A stretch of DNA of 26,670 bases from Egerieimonas sp900552095 (lineage in GTDB: Bacteria > Bacillota > Clostridia > Lachnospirales > Lachnospiraceae): the NCBI GenBank assembly GCA_902469965.1, contig CABREP010000029.1, forward strand, positions 1 through 26,670, read 5' to 3'. The notes below the pieces were generated by a model. That model was not told where the DNA came from, made no database searches, and worked only from the letters and a program-made list of their open reading frames with translations. Numbering within the stretch: the first letter of the stretch is position 1; every line of letters starts with the position of its first letter. Positions 16,371-23,911 of this stretch are shown in pieces. The translations under genes and the position numbers were made by a program.

Positions 16371-17490
16371 CTTCTCTCTCCTGTTCCTTTATTTTCTCTG
16401 TCAGTTCTTTTGCATTTTCACTCTCGCCCAGCAGACCGTACACATTGGAAAACAGTACCAGACCTACGGAAAGCCCGTCCCCGGCCCGCTTCCTGAGATA
16501 AAATTCCGCCCGGGCAACAACTTCTTCCATCGCAGGTTTCAAAAGCCCTGCTTCCTCCAGAATATCCAGCCCTTCCTCCGTGGTCACGGTATCCAGAATC
16601 CTGCGGATGGTCTCTGCTCCCGCCCCGGCCCGGGCTGCCTGAGCCGCCAGAAGTTCCGCCCGGCTGTCGCTGTTCCTGGAGTGGGTATTCATGATTCCTC
16701 CGGAAACCTTAATAAACTTTCCGATATGAGCAATAAAAAGGAGTCCTTTCACCCCCAGTTCCCGGGCCATATCAAGAGTCTCTCCCACATAATTGCTGCA
16801 TTTCAGGGACCAGGCCGGATCGATCTCCCCCCGCTCTCTGGAAAAAGCCTCCCCGTAATTTCCGGGTGTAACTGCCAGATACCGGCCTCCGTTTGCCAGA
16901 AGCATCTTCATTTCCACCCGGATACTGGCGATCAGGGCTTCCTCACTCATGGGAACTACAATGCCGCTGGTGCCCAGGATTGAGATTCCTCCCTGGATGC
17001 CAAGCCTGGGGTTAAATGTCTTTTGCCCGATCTTCTCCCCTTCCGGTGCACTTATCTCGATCCGGATACCGCCGTTATAGTTTTTTCCCCGGCAGACGCT
17101 CTTTACTTCCCGGGTGATCATTTCCCGGGGAACCCGGTTGATGGCCGCTGCCCCCACCGGCTGCTCCAGCCCTTTTTTCGTCACCCGTCCAACACCTTTT
17201 CCGCCATCAATTTCCACACCGGAAGAATCTTTCCTCTCCGCCCGGGCAAAAATCAACATGCCTGTCGTCACATCCGGATCGTCCCCTCCGTCCTTTCGGA
17301 CTGCACAAGAAACAAAATCCGGTTCACGGCAGATCTGTTCGATCGCCAGGCGCAGCCGGATCCCTTTTGGCGTCTCAAGAAGAACTTCTTCCACATCATC
17401 CCCCCCGAGAAGCATCTCCACCGCCGCATGGGAAGCTGCCGCCGCACAGGAACCTGTTGTATAACCGCAACGCAGTCTTTTCTCCGCCAT
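16360..17490 (-). CDS. cbiD: cobalt-precorrin-5B C1-methyltransferase, first gene of the cobalamin operon
   Basis: CbiD methylates C1 in the anaerobic pathway and is not related in fold to the other methylases. The 376-residue protein has RCGYTTGSCAAAASHAA near residue 7, LGTSGIVVPMSEEALIASI in the middle, and GNYGEAFSRERG. The ATG at 17490 follows GGGAGG with 5 bases between. It is the first gene behind the riboswitch and terminator, so it is the direct target of cobalamin-dependent attenuation. Confidence 0.96.
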   Translation of the reverse strand: MAEKRLRCGYTTGSCAAAASHAAVEMLLGGDDVEEVLLETPKGIRLRLAIEQICREPDFVSCAVRKDGGDDPDVTTGMLIFARAERKDSSGVEIDGGKGVGRVTKKGLEQPVGAAAINRVPREMITREVKSVCRGKNYNGGIRIEISAPEGEKIGQKTFNPRLGIQGGISILGTSGIVVPMSEEALIASIRVEMKMLLANGGRYLAVTPGNYGEAFSRERGEIDPAWSLKCSNYVGETLDMARELGVKGLLFIAHIGKFIKVSGGIMNTHSRNSDSRAELLAAQAARAGAGAETIRRILDTVTTEEGLDILEEAGLLKPAMEEVVARAEFYLRKRAGDGLSVGLVLFSNVYGLLGESENAKELTEKIKEQEREDDR

Positions 17491-17512
17491 ACTGCCTCCC
17501 TGTCAATTATAA

Positions 17513-17547
17513 TAAGAAAAAACCGCTGCCCAATGCGGACAACGGTT
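17513..17547 (-). terminator. intrinsic terminator of the cobalamin leader
   Basis: On the minus strand AACCGTTG (17540-17547) pairs with CAGCGGTT (17521-17528), eight pairs with one G-U. It is followed directly by a run of T (GGTTTTTTCTT). It lies after the riboswitch and about 23 bases before cbiD, so it is the likely expression platform: cobalamin binding would favour termination. Confidence 0.8.
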
Positions 17548-17596
17548 AGCCTCAATGAAAAATCAGAATCTCCGGTTGCCGCAGAAAATTCTTCTC

Positions 17597-17673
17597 CGAC
17601 ATAAGCCGGTATCTGGCTTTTACAGTAACGGACTTGCGCAGGAGTTCCACCTGCTTCCCTGACACTTATGTCG
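17597..17673 (-). promoter_or_regulatory. cobalamin riboswitch aptamer, compact form
   Basis: The minus-strand RNA has a closing stem of nine perfect pairs: CGACATAAG (17665-17673) with CTTATGTCG (17597-17605). Inside are the B12-box elements in order: AGGGAA, a hairpin GCAGG-TGGAACT-CCTGC, CCGTTACTGTAA, and AGCCAGATACCGGC. Compared with the textbook aptamer, the large arm between the ACTGTAA and CCAGATACC elements is nearly absent. A second hairpin follows the aptamer (AGAAT...CGGCAACCG...ATTCT, about 17566-17593) and may take part in the kissing loop. Position just downstream of a strong promoter and ahead of cbiD fits feedback control of the whole operon. Confidence 0.88.
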
Positions 17674-17691
17674 CTTCATGATCTCTCATTG

Positions 17692-17720
17692 ATTATATTC
17701 GTTTTCAGCCCTCCTGTCAA
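17692..17720 (-). promoter_or_regulatory. consensus sigma-A promoter of the cobalamin operon
   Basis: TTGACA (17715-17720) and TATAAT (17692-17697) on the minus strand are both perfect, with a 17-base spacer. The transcript would start near 17685, about 12 bases before the riboswitch closing stem. The -35 box lies in the loop of an inverted repeat AGCCCT/AGGGCT (17707-17712 and 17723-17728), which may be an operator or a weak end hairpin for spoIVA. Confidence 0.85.
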
Positions 17721-17752
17721 TAAGGGCTCACTTCTGCACAGCCGGATTTCTG

Positions 17753-19222
17753 TCAGATAATAATGCATACCAGGCCGCCTTTGCTGTCATTGACAATCTT
17801 CTGCATCGTATCCTGCAGTTTCACCTGGCTTTCTTCGCTGATCTGGGTGATCTTGCTGCGGATTCCGTCTTCCACCAGCTGTTCCACTGTCTTTCCGAAA
17901 ATCGTGGTCTGCCAGATTCCGCCGTCTTCACCCGCATTTTCCTGAATGTAACCCAGAAGATCCTTTGCCTGCTGCTCATTCCCCACTACCGGAGCGATCT
18001 CCGTCTCTATATTGGCCTTAATCATATGGATGGAAGGACTGGCCGCCTTTATCTTCACCCCGTACTTGCTTCCCTGCCTGATGATCACCGGCTCCTGCAG
18101 CTGCACTTCTTCCCGCTCCGGAAGCACGACGCCGTAACCACAGCCCCGCACCGACTCCATGGCCGCCTGCACCCGGACATACTCCTCCTTCTGTGCGGCC
18201 AGCTCCTGAAGGGTAGTGATCAGGTCATACTCTCCCCGGATCTCCACACCGGTCATCTGACTGAGCATCTGAAAATAATACTGATTTTCCAGTTCCAGAC
18301 GGATCTTCACCTGCCCCGTTGCCAGATCAATCTGCTCTAAAACCGTCCGCTTCACACAGGGAGCTTCTATTTCAACGGATTTTTGGGTAATATCCCGGAT
18401 ATAGCGCAGATTCCCCATCCGATCCCGGATCTGTCCCAGAATTTCTTTTTTGATTTCGTGATCGCAGGGCAGAAGTTCCAGCCATTTTGGTATGTAAAAT
18501 TCCAGCTGGCGGATTGGGAATTCATAGAGGATTTTCTCCAGAATTTTCGTAATATCTTCCCTGCGCAGCTGCTCACAGTTGACACTCATCACTGCAGCCT
18601 CATACTTTTCCTGCAGCTGTGCCGCCAGCTTCTGCGTTTCTTCCCGATATGGCTTCTGAGAATTTACCAGGATCAGAAAAGGCTTCCCCTGTTTCTTTAA
18701 TTCCGCTACCGTCCGCTCCTCGCTCTCCACAAAATTTTCCCTCGGAATTTCTCCGAACGAACCGTCGCAGGTCACCACAAGACCGATCGTAGAATGCTGG
18801 GAGATCACTCTCTGGGTTCCCACTTCCGCCGCACGATGAAAGGGTATCGCCTCATCAAACCAGGGGGTCTTCACCATCCGCTCCTTATCTGCCTCCAGAT
18901 TTCCCAGGGCGTCAGGCACAAGAAAACCCACACAGTCAATCAGCCTTAGTTTCACCGGAACTTCTCCGCCCAGACAAAGTTCCACCGCTTCTTTCGGGAT
19001 AAACTTGGGCTCCACCGTGGTGATCAGCTTTCCGGAACCGGACAGGGGCAGCTGATCCTGGATCTCCGCCTTTTTCTCTTCCTCCATTTCCGGCAGCGCC
19101 AGTACTTCCATGAACCGCCGGATAAAAGTGGATTTTCCTGTCCGCACCGGCCCAACGACCCCCACCAGAAACTGTCCTTTTGTGCGGGCTTGTATATCTT
19201 TGTAAACAGTAAATGCATCCAT
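17753..19222 (-). CDS. spoIVA: stage IV sporulation protein A (spore coat morphogenetic ATPase)
   Basis: SpoIVA is an ATPase that polymerises on the forespore surface and anchors the spore coat. This 489-residue protein matches the usual length (about 492). The Walker A motif GPVRTGKST has its lysine at K30, LRLIDCVGFLVPDA is the switch-like region, and FLILVNSQKPY follows. The conserved C-terminal end GGLVCIII is present. The ATG at 19222 follows GGGAG by 8 bases. In Bacillus the gene is sigma-E controlled; upstream CATATATT around 19252-19259 resembles a sigma-E -10 box, but only loosely. It is a single gene ending 32 bases before the -35 box of the cobalamin promoter. Confidence 0.96.
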   Translation of the reverse strand: MDAFTVYKDIQARTKGQFLVGVVGPVRTGKSTFIRRFMEVLALPEMEEEKKAEIQDQLPLSGSGKLITTVEPKFIPKEAVELCLGGEVPVKLRLIDCVGFLVPDALGNLEADKERMVKTPWFDEAIPFHRAAEVGTQRVISQHSTIGLVVTCDGSFGEIPRENFVESEERTVAELKKQGKPFLILVNSQKPYREETQKLAAQLQEKYEAAVMSVNCEQLRREDITKILEKILYEFPIRQLEFYIPKWLELLPCDHEIKKEILGQIRDRMGNLRYIRDITQKSVEIEAPCVKRTVLEQIDLATGQVKIRLELENQYYFQMLSQMTGVEIRGEYDLITTLQELAAQKEEYVRVQAAMESVRGCGYGVVLPEREEVQLQEPVIIRQGSKYGVKIKAASPSIHMIKANIETEIAPVVGNEQQAKDLLGYIQENAGEDGGIWQTTIFGKTVEQLVEDGIRSKITQISEESQVKLQDTMQKIVNDSKGGLVCIII

Positions 19223-19271
19223 AGTCTCTTCTCCCTTATTTTATAATGCTACAATATATGTGAAGCCCCGG

Positions 19272-19295
19272 AAAAATAGAACGCACCCTATTTTT
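19272..19295. repeat. perfect inverted repeat between spoIVA and the alanine dehydrogenase gene
   Basis: AAAAATAG (19272-19279) and CTATTTTT (19288-19295) are perfectly complementary, with an 8-base loop. It lies just upstream of the -35 box of the plus-strand promoter and between two diverging genes. The T-rich end resembles a weak terminator, but the position suits an operator better. Confidence 0.55.
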
Positions 19296-19298
19296 TTC

Positions 19299-19327
19299 TT
19301 GAAGTTGCCGCAGATATTGCTTATAAT
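19299..19327 (+). promoter_or_regulatory. sigma-A type promoter for the ald-nhaC pair
   Basis: TTGAAG (19299-19304) and a perfect TATAAT (19322-19327) are separated by 17 bases, about 57 bases before the chosen ald start. This gives a leader of roughly 50 bases. Confidence 0.75.
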
Positions 19328-19383
19328 AATTAGAGTTTACCACATTAATGTGGAAATCTAGTAAAGAAGAAGGTACAAAAGAA

Positions 19384-20550
19384 ATGAAAGCTGGAATTTT
19401 AAAAGACATCAAGCAGGGCGAATACCGCGTAATCGCCACCCCTACCGAAGTTGCAACCTTAAAGGCAGACGGCCACGAGGTCTATGTGCAGCGCCAGGCC
19501 GGAGCCTCCGCCGGATTTGCCGACGAATCTTATGAGGAAGCAGGCGCTGTCCTTGTGGACACCGCAGAAGAAATCTATAAAACCTGCGACTTTGTGGCAA
19601 AGGTAAAAGAGTTTGAGCCCTCCGAGTATGAGATGCTCCGGGAAGGCCAGATTGTTTTCACCTGCATTCATCCGGCCGCACACCGGGAAGAAGTACAGGC
19701 TCTTCTGGATAAGAAGGTAATCGCTTTCACCGCCGAAGACTCCCATCGATACGGCTCTCCCAACTGTGAAGCTGCCGGAAAACAGGGCGCTCTCTTCGGC
19801 CTGGAATCTATGCTCACTATCAACGGCGGAAAAGGAAAATTTGTAAGCGGTTTAGGCGGGGCCCCCGGCATGAATGTGCTGATTCTGGGCGGCGGCGTTG
19901 TCGGTCAGGCTGCTCTGTCCGTTCTTCACGCTCTGGGCGCCTGGTGTACCGTGATGGATATCAACATCGGAACTCTGCGCTCCTTAAGCCGTCAGTACAA
20001 CGAACAGGTAAATACCATGATTTCCACCAAAGAGAACATCAAAAAGATCCTTCCCCAGATGGATATGGTATTAAACTGTGTGAAATGGCCCAAAGGACGC
20101 ACCGACTACCTGATCGACCGGGACATGTTAAAACTGATGGAGAAAGGTTCCGTTATCGTGGATATCAGCAACGATGATCAGGGAGCAATCGAATCTTTCC
20201 ATGAAACCACCCATGAGAATCCGCGGTACGTGGAGGAGGGTATCGTTCACTTCTGTGTGAGCAACATCCCCGGGGCAATTGCAAACTCCACTTCCGTGGC
20301 TTATGCAGCCTCCGTGCTTCCCCACTTCCGCAGCATTTTAAACAACGGCGTGGCAGAGGCCTGCGCCCGCGACGGCTTCCTGCGCCGCAGCCTTACCACT
20401 TATAAAGGGTATCTGACCCACGAAGAGACCAGCGCTCTGCAGAACCGTCCCTGGATCCGTCCCGAGACGATCCTGAACATCGAAGACCGCCATCTGGATC
20501 CGGCGCCTCCGGCTACCGTGACCCGGTCTGACAATTTCATTACCCTTTAA
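19384..20550 (+). CDS. ald: alanine dehydrogenase-like NAD-dependent oxidoreductase
   Basis: A 388-residue member of the alanine dehydrogenase / transhydrogenase alpha family. Alanine dehydrogenase reversibly deaminates L-alanine to pyruvate with NAD. The key residues fall at the classical positions: R15 in EYRVIATP, K75 in AKVKEF, H96 in CIHPAA, the Rossmann motif ILGGGVVGQ (167-175), D192 in VMDIN favouring NAD, and D264/D265 in ISNDDQG. It is divergent, however: the family has VKEP and (V/I)DQGG where this protein has VKEF and NDDQGA, and there is a longer C-terminus. A frame opens at 19348, but the ATG at 19384 gives the usual N-terminus and follows GAAGG. The substrate may be an amino acid other than alanine. 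It is probably transcribed with the following transporter (51-base gap). Confidence 0.82.
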   Translation: MKAGILKDIKQGEYRVIATPTEVATLKADGHEVYVQRQAGASAGFADESYEEAGAVLVDTAEEIYKTCDFVAKVKEFEPSEYEMLREGQIVFTCIHPAAHREEVQALLDKKVIAFTAEDSHRYGSPNCEAAGKQGALFGLESMLTINGGKGKFVSGLGGAPGMNVLILGGGVVGQAALSVLHALGAWCTVMDINIGTLRSLSRQYNEQVNTMISTKENIKKILPQMDMVLNCVKWPKGRTDYLIDRDMLKLMEKGSVIVDISNDDQGAIESFHETTHENPRYVEEGIVHFCVSNIPGAIANSTSVAYAASVLPHFRSILNNGVAEACARDGFLRRSLTTYKGYLTHEETSALQNRPWIRPETILNIEDRHLDPAPPATVTRSDNFITL

Positions 20551-20601
20551 AATTCAAAACAGCTGTCCGGATATCCCCGCAGCTAAAGAGGAGGAAGAAC
20601 T

Positions 20602-22011
20602 ATGAGTGACTTAGCAAATATGGGATTTATTTCCGTATTACCGGCCGTCATAGCTATCGTTTTGTCTTTCGTGACAAAAAATACCATCGTATCTCTGGTG
20701 ATCGCCTGCATCACCGGAACACTGCTGGCCGGGGAAGGCCTGCTGGGCTTTCCCAACCTTTTAAAATCCAGTCTGGGAACACCTGACTTTGCCTGGGTTA
20801 TGCTTTTGAATACCTTCATCGGCATCCTTGTCGCCTATTTTCAGAAAACCGGAGCGATCCAGAGTTTCTCCCAGACCATCCACAACCGCAACTTAAGCCG
20901 AAAAGGCGCCCAGCTTATGGCCTGGGTACTAGGAATCTTTATCTATTTCAGCGATTCCTTCAGCCCGCTTTTTGTGGGCTCCGTTATGAGAAGCATCACG
21001 GACAAGGCAAAAGTATCCCGGGAGAAACTGGCTTATATCGCCGACTCCACTTCCGCTCCCGTAAGCGTCCTTATGCCGATCACCGGATGGGCCGCCTACC
21101 TGATGGGACTGGCTGTGGGAATCGGCTGCATCGCCACGCAGGAAGATGCTTCCAGCCTGTTCCTCAAAGCCATCCCCTTTAACTTCTATCCTATTTTCGC
21201 TGTCATTCTGGTGGGTCTTATCGCTTCCGGGATCGTCAAGGACTTCGGGCCTATGAAAAAAGCAGAAAAAAGAGCGATGGAGGAAGGCAAGGTGCTTCGG
21301 GACGGTGCCGTTCCCCTGATCGGAAAAGAGCTCACCGACATGAAGCCTTACCCCGGTATCAAGCCGCGGGTATTCCTGAATTTCATCCTTCCTGTGCTGA
21401 TGATCGTGACCATCGCCCTTGGCACCTACATCACCATGAACTCTGCCAAAACGATGGAAGCCTTCCTCTTCGTCATCATTTTCATGACGATCAGCATGCT
21501 GCTCCAGAAGATTCCCTTCCGGGAGGTAATGGATACGCTGACCAACGGAGTAAAAGGTGCAATCCCCGCAGTTATGCTGCTGGCGCTCGCCTACTCCATC
21601 AATGCTCTGAGCAAAACCATGGGAACAGCCAACTATATTATTTCCATCAGTGAAGGATTTTTATCTCCCGCACTGCTTCCGGCGATTATCTTTATCATCG
21701 CCTCCATTATGGCTTTCGCCACCGGCTCTTCCTGGGGAACCTTCGCCATCTGCATGCCCATCGCACTGCCTCTGGCTTTTGAATTCTCCGGCGGAGAACT
21801 GACCACGATCGTAATTGCCAGCTTTGCCGCTGTAGCAGGCGGCGGTGTATTTGGAGACCACTGTTCTCCCCTGTCCGACACCACGGTGCTTTCTTCCACC
21901 GGGTCTGCTTCGGATCATATCGACCATGTAAAGACCCAGCTGCCTTACTCCCTTCTCTGCGGAACACTGGCAGTTGTGGCTTACCTGATCATCGGATTTA
22001 CCGCTTCTTAA
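20602..22011 (+). CDS. NhaC-family Na+/H+ antiporter or amino/organic-acid transporter
   Basis: A 469-residue polytopic membrane protein with about eleven hydrophobic segments. The NhaC signature is present near the C-terminus: GSSWGTFAICMPIALPLA, then GGGVFGDHCSPLSDTTVLSS with SDHIDHV. The family includes Na+/H+ antiporters, malate/lactate exchangers and predicted methionine, lysine and tyrosine carriers, so the cargo is open. Its position right after an amino-acid dehydrogenase gene suggests uptake or exchange of that enzyme's substrate or product (inference). The ATG at 20602 follows AGAGGAGG with ideal spacing, and a strong terminator follows the stop. Confidence 0.9.
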   Translation: MSDLANMGFISVLPAVIAIVLSFVTKNTIVSLVIACITGTLLAGEGLLGFPNLLKSSLGTPDFAWVMLLNTFIGILVAYFQKTGAIQSFSQTIHNRNLSRKGAQLMAWVLGIFIYFSDSFSPLFVGSVMRSITDKAKVSREKLAYIADSTSAPVSVLMPITGWAAYLMGLAVGIGCIATQEDASSLFLKAIPFNFYPIFAVILVGLIASGIVKDFGPMKKAEKRAMEEGKVLRDGAVPLIGKELTDMKPYPGIKPRVFLNFILPVLMIVTIALGTYITMNSAKTMEAFLFVIIFMTISMLLQKIPFREVMDTLTNGVKGAIPAVMLLALAYSINALSKTMGTANYIISISEGFLSPALLPAIIFIIASIMAFATGSSWGTFAICMPIALPLAFEFSGGELTTIVIASFAAVAGGGVFGDHCSPLSDTTVLSSTGSASDHIDHVKTQLPYSLLCGTLAVVAYLIIGFTAS

Positions 22012-22017
22012 ACACGG

Positions 22018-22066
22018 GAAGGCGCCGCAAATCATCTGGCCGGATGATTTGCGGCGCCTTCGTTTT
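22018..22066 (+). terminator. very strong intrinsic terminator after the transporter gene
   Basis: A 19-pair perfect stem (22018-22036 with 22043-22061, built around GGCGCCGCAAATCATC) has a 6-base loop and is followed by CGTTTTA. It begins 7 bases after the stop codon. The stem core resembles the terminator at 24804-24859, hinting at a repeated element. Confidence 0.9.
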
Positions 22067-22269
22067 ATACATTGGCAACTCCATAGAGGAACTGTAATAC
22101 CTAATATCTACGCTATATGAAAGCTCGTAAAAATCCTTATATTTCGTCATCGCCAATTCCACGGCCCTCTTTAACATCATTCATTTCTAACGACAAGCAT
22201 TCACAGTTACAATGCTTTTGAATATGGTTATGATACTATTTTGCCTTTACCAGAATCAGTATAACAAAA
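22067..22269. other. intergenic stretch between converging genes
   Basis: No convincing gene is present. A minus-strand frame of about 60 codons starting at 22180 runs into the terminator and transporter gene and has no ribosome site. A hairpin AAGCATT (22195-22201) with AATGCTT (22211-22217) may weakly terminate the minus-strand unit that ends at 22270, but its T-run is poor on that strand. Confidence 0.5.
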
Positions 22270-22686
22270 TCACGGCCAGACCATAATCAGTGTTCCCACC
22301 GCAATCAGCAAAGTCCCTATTCCCGATTTCCAGGTAAACTGCTCATGCAGAAACAAAAACGCGAGAACCAGTGTGATCACAACACTTAATTTGTCAACAG
22401 GAACTACCTTTGAGACTTCCCCGATCTGAATCGCCCGATAGTAACACAGCCAGGAGGCTCCCGTTGCAAGTCCCGACAAGATCAGAAAAGCCCAGCTCTT
22501 TTTGCTTATTGCCGATAGGCCTCCCTGCCCTCCTGTAAAAAACACAATCCCCCAGGCCAGAATCAGCACGACTCCGGTTCTGATTGCCGTTGCCAGATTG
22601 GAATTCACACCATCAATTCCGATTTTGGCAAGTATGGAAGTCAGCGCCGCAAATACGGCAGAACCTATTGCATAAAGCAGCCACAT
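22270..22686 (-). CDS. half-size EamA (drug/metabolite transporter superfamily) membrane protein
   Basis: A 138-residue protein with five hydrophobic segments (about 3-20, 34-52, 66-84, 96-114, 120-137) forming a single EamA domain; most EamA proteins have two. Typical features are LTSILAKIGIDGVNSNLATAIRT cut here to its start LTSILAKIGI near residue 13, the segment ASWLCYYRAIQIGEVSKVVP near 76, and FLHEQFTWKSGIGTLLI. It would act as a homo-oligomer in the cytoplasmic membrane. The frame opens at 22722, but ATG 22686 follows a perfect AAGGAGGT, so it is preferred. It is the last gene of a minus-strand unit, 17 bases after the nucleoside phosphorylase gene, so a nucleobase or nucleoside cargo is possible but unproven. 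Confidence 0.87.
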   Translation of the reverse strand: MWLLYAIGSAVFAALTSILAKIGIDGVNSNLATAIRTGVVLILAWGIVFFTGGQGGLSAISKKSWAFLILSGLATGASWLCYYRAIQIGEVSKVVPVDKLSVVITLVLAFLFLHEQFTWKSGIGTLLIAVGTLIMVWP

Positions 22687-22703
22687 GACAAAAACCTCCT
22701 TAT

Positions 22704-23468
22704 TTACAAAGCAAGCCCGCACTCAAATGCCAGCAGCATATATTTTTCTGCACAGGACAGTCCGTACGCAGTCAAATCCCGGATTTCCCACTTCTCTGAG
22801 CTGAGATTATCTGCACCGTACAAAAACTGGAGAAACGGAATTTTTCTGTACTGTGAAACTGCCAGCATGGCGGCACATTCCATCTCAACAGCAAGGCATC
22901 CTTCTTCTCTTCGTTCTTTAAGTGCAGACAGTGTCTCCCTGTAAATCCCATCCGACGTCCATGTCTTCCCCTTTACATAAGAATATCCGCAGGTCTCCAG
23001 TACCTTCTGCAATACCAGAATCGCGTCTTTTGATGCTTCGATCTCCTCTGACGGCGCTGCATAATGGTAGCTCGTCCCCTCATCGCGAACTGCGGAAACC
23101 GGAATGATGATATGATCTTTCACCTTCTCATCATCCAGAACCCCACAGGAACCAAACAGCACAAACTTTTTTGCTCCCATCGCCACAATTTCCTCAAATC
23201 CTGCCACACACGCCGGTGCTCCCACTCTGGATAAATAAAACGCGATCTCACGGCCCTTATAACAGATTTTATAAACCGGCACCGCCCCATTTGCCGTATA
23301 AAGTTCCGCTATCTTTTCTGCACTTTTTAGCGCGGCAAATTTTCCGATAATCTTTTCTGAAAAAGTAGAGACACAAATCTCCGGAAAGTTTTCTATTTTC
23401 TCCGTTGTATCACAGGGCGTAAAAAGAGCCGGTTCTTCTATCTCGCTTTTTTGAAAAACAGTTTTCAT
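22704..23468 (-). CDS. nucleoside phosphorylase (uridine/purine phosphorylase family)
   Basis: A 254-residue protein of the PNP/UDP family, which cleaves nucleosides with phosphate to a free base and ribose-1-phosphate. Seen are VLFGSCGVLDD in the first half (phosphate/base pocket), AVEMECAAMLAV (ribose-binding glutamate) and YGADNLSSEKWEIRD (catalytic aspartate region). It is closest in pattern to uridine-phosphorylase-like proteins, but the base specificity cannot be read from the sequence. The ATG at 23468 follows AGGGGAG. Genes on each side are spaced 17 bases away, pointing to one transcript. Confidence 0.9.
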   Translation of the reverse strand: MKTVFQKSEIEEPALFTPCDTTEKIENFPEICVSTFSEKIIGKFAALKSAEKIAELYTANGAVPVYKICYKGREIAFYLSRVGAPACVAGFEEIVAMGAKKFVLFGSCGVLDDEKVKDHIIIPVSAVRDEGTSYHYAAPSEEIEASKDAILVLQKVLETCGYSYVKGKTWTSDGIYRETLSALKERREEGCLAVEMECAAMLAVSQYRKIPFLQFLYGADNLSSEKWEIRDLTAYGLSCAEKYMLLAFECGLAL

Positions 23469-23485
23469 AGCACTCCCCTTTCCGG

Positions 23486-23866
23486 CTAAAGTTCCAGTGC
23501 CTTCTTTGCCAGCCGGTTATCTCCCCATGGCGTCTTCAGCAGCGTATCTCTTCCGATAATCCCTGCCCGCAGTATTTGAACCGGTTCAGTCAACTCCAGG
23601 ATCCGGACACCGTCAATACAGGCTCTCTCTTGGAATTCTACGGGATCCTGATAAACCGCTTCCTGAAATACAAAAGAAATATTTTCTTTACATTCCTCCG
23701 CATCCGGCGGCACCACCAGAGATCCCAGAAGAAACTTTCTCCCCTCATACTGAAATTCTGTAAGCGCAAAAGACTGATCGGACTCATACTCAGAACAGAT
23801 GAGTTCCATCAGATCGGATCCCCTGATCCATAAAGGTTTTTCTTCTTTCTTTTTCCATCCGAACAT
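23486..23866 (-). CDS. hypothetical protein, 126 residues
   Basis: I do not recognise the family. The protein is soluble, acidic, with no signal peptide or membrane segment, and begins with a lysine-rich stretch (MFGWKKKEEKP). A beta-rich middle (FALTEFQYEGRKFLLGSLVVP) is cut here as FALTEFQYEG and KFLLGSLVVP. The gene looks real: AAAGGAGG lies 8 bases before ATG 23866, and the stop lies 17 bases before the phosphorylase start. It probably belongs to the same transcript, but no function should be assigned. Confidence 0.75.
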   Translation of the reverse strand: MFGWKKKEEKPLWIRGSDLMELICSEYESDQSFALTEFQYEGRKFLLGSLVVPPDAEECKENISFVFQEAVYQDPVEFQERACIDGVRILELTEPVQILRAGIIGRDTLLKTPWGDNRLAKKALEL

Positions 23867-23911
23867 TTATTCATCCTCCTTTTTATCGCCTGTTTCCAAC
23901 TTTCCGGAAAA

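Noticed and set aside
17521..17720. Possible small RNA gene or tRNA between cbiD and spoIVA
   Set aside because: The structured region is fully explained by promoter, cobalamin riboswitch and terminator on the minus strand; no tRNA-like cloverleaf is seen.
21998..22180. Minus-strand frame of about 60 residues after the transporter gene
   Set aside because: It has no ribosome site and its end runs through the terminator stem and into the transporter gene, so it is probably chance, or at most a remnant.
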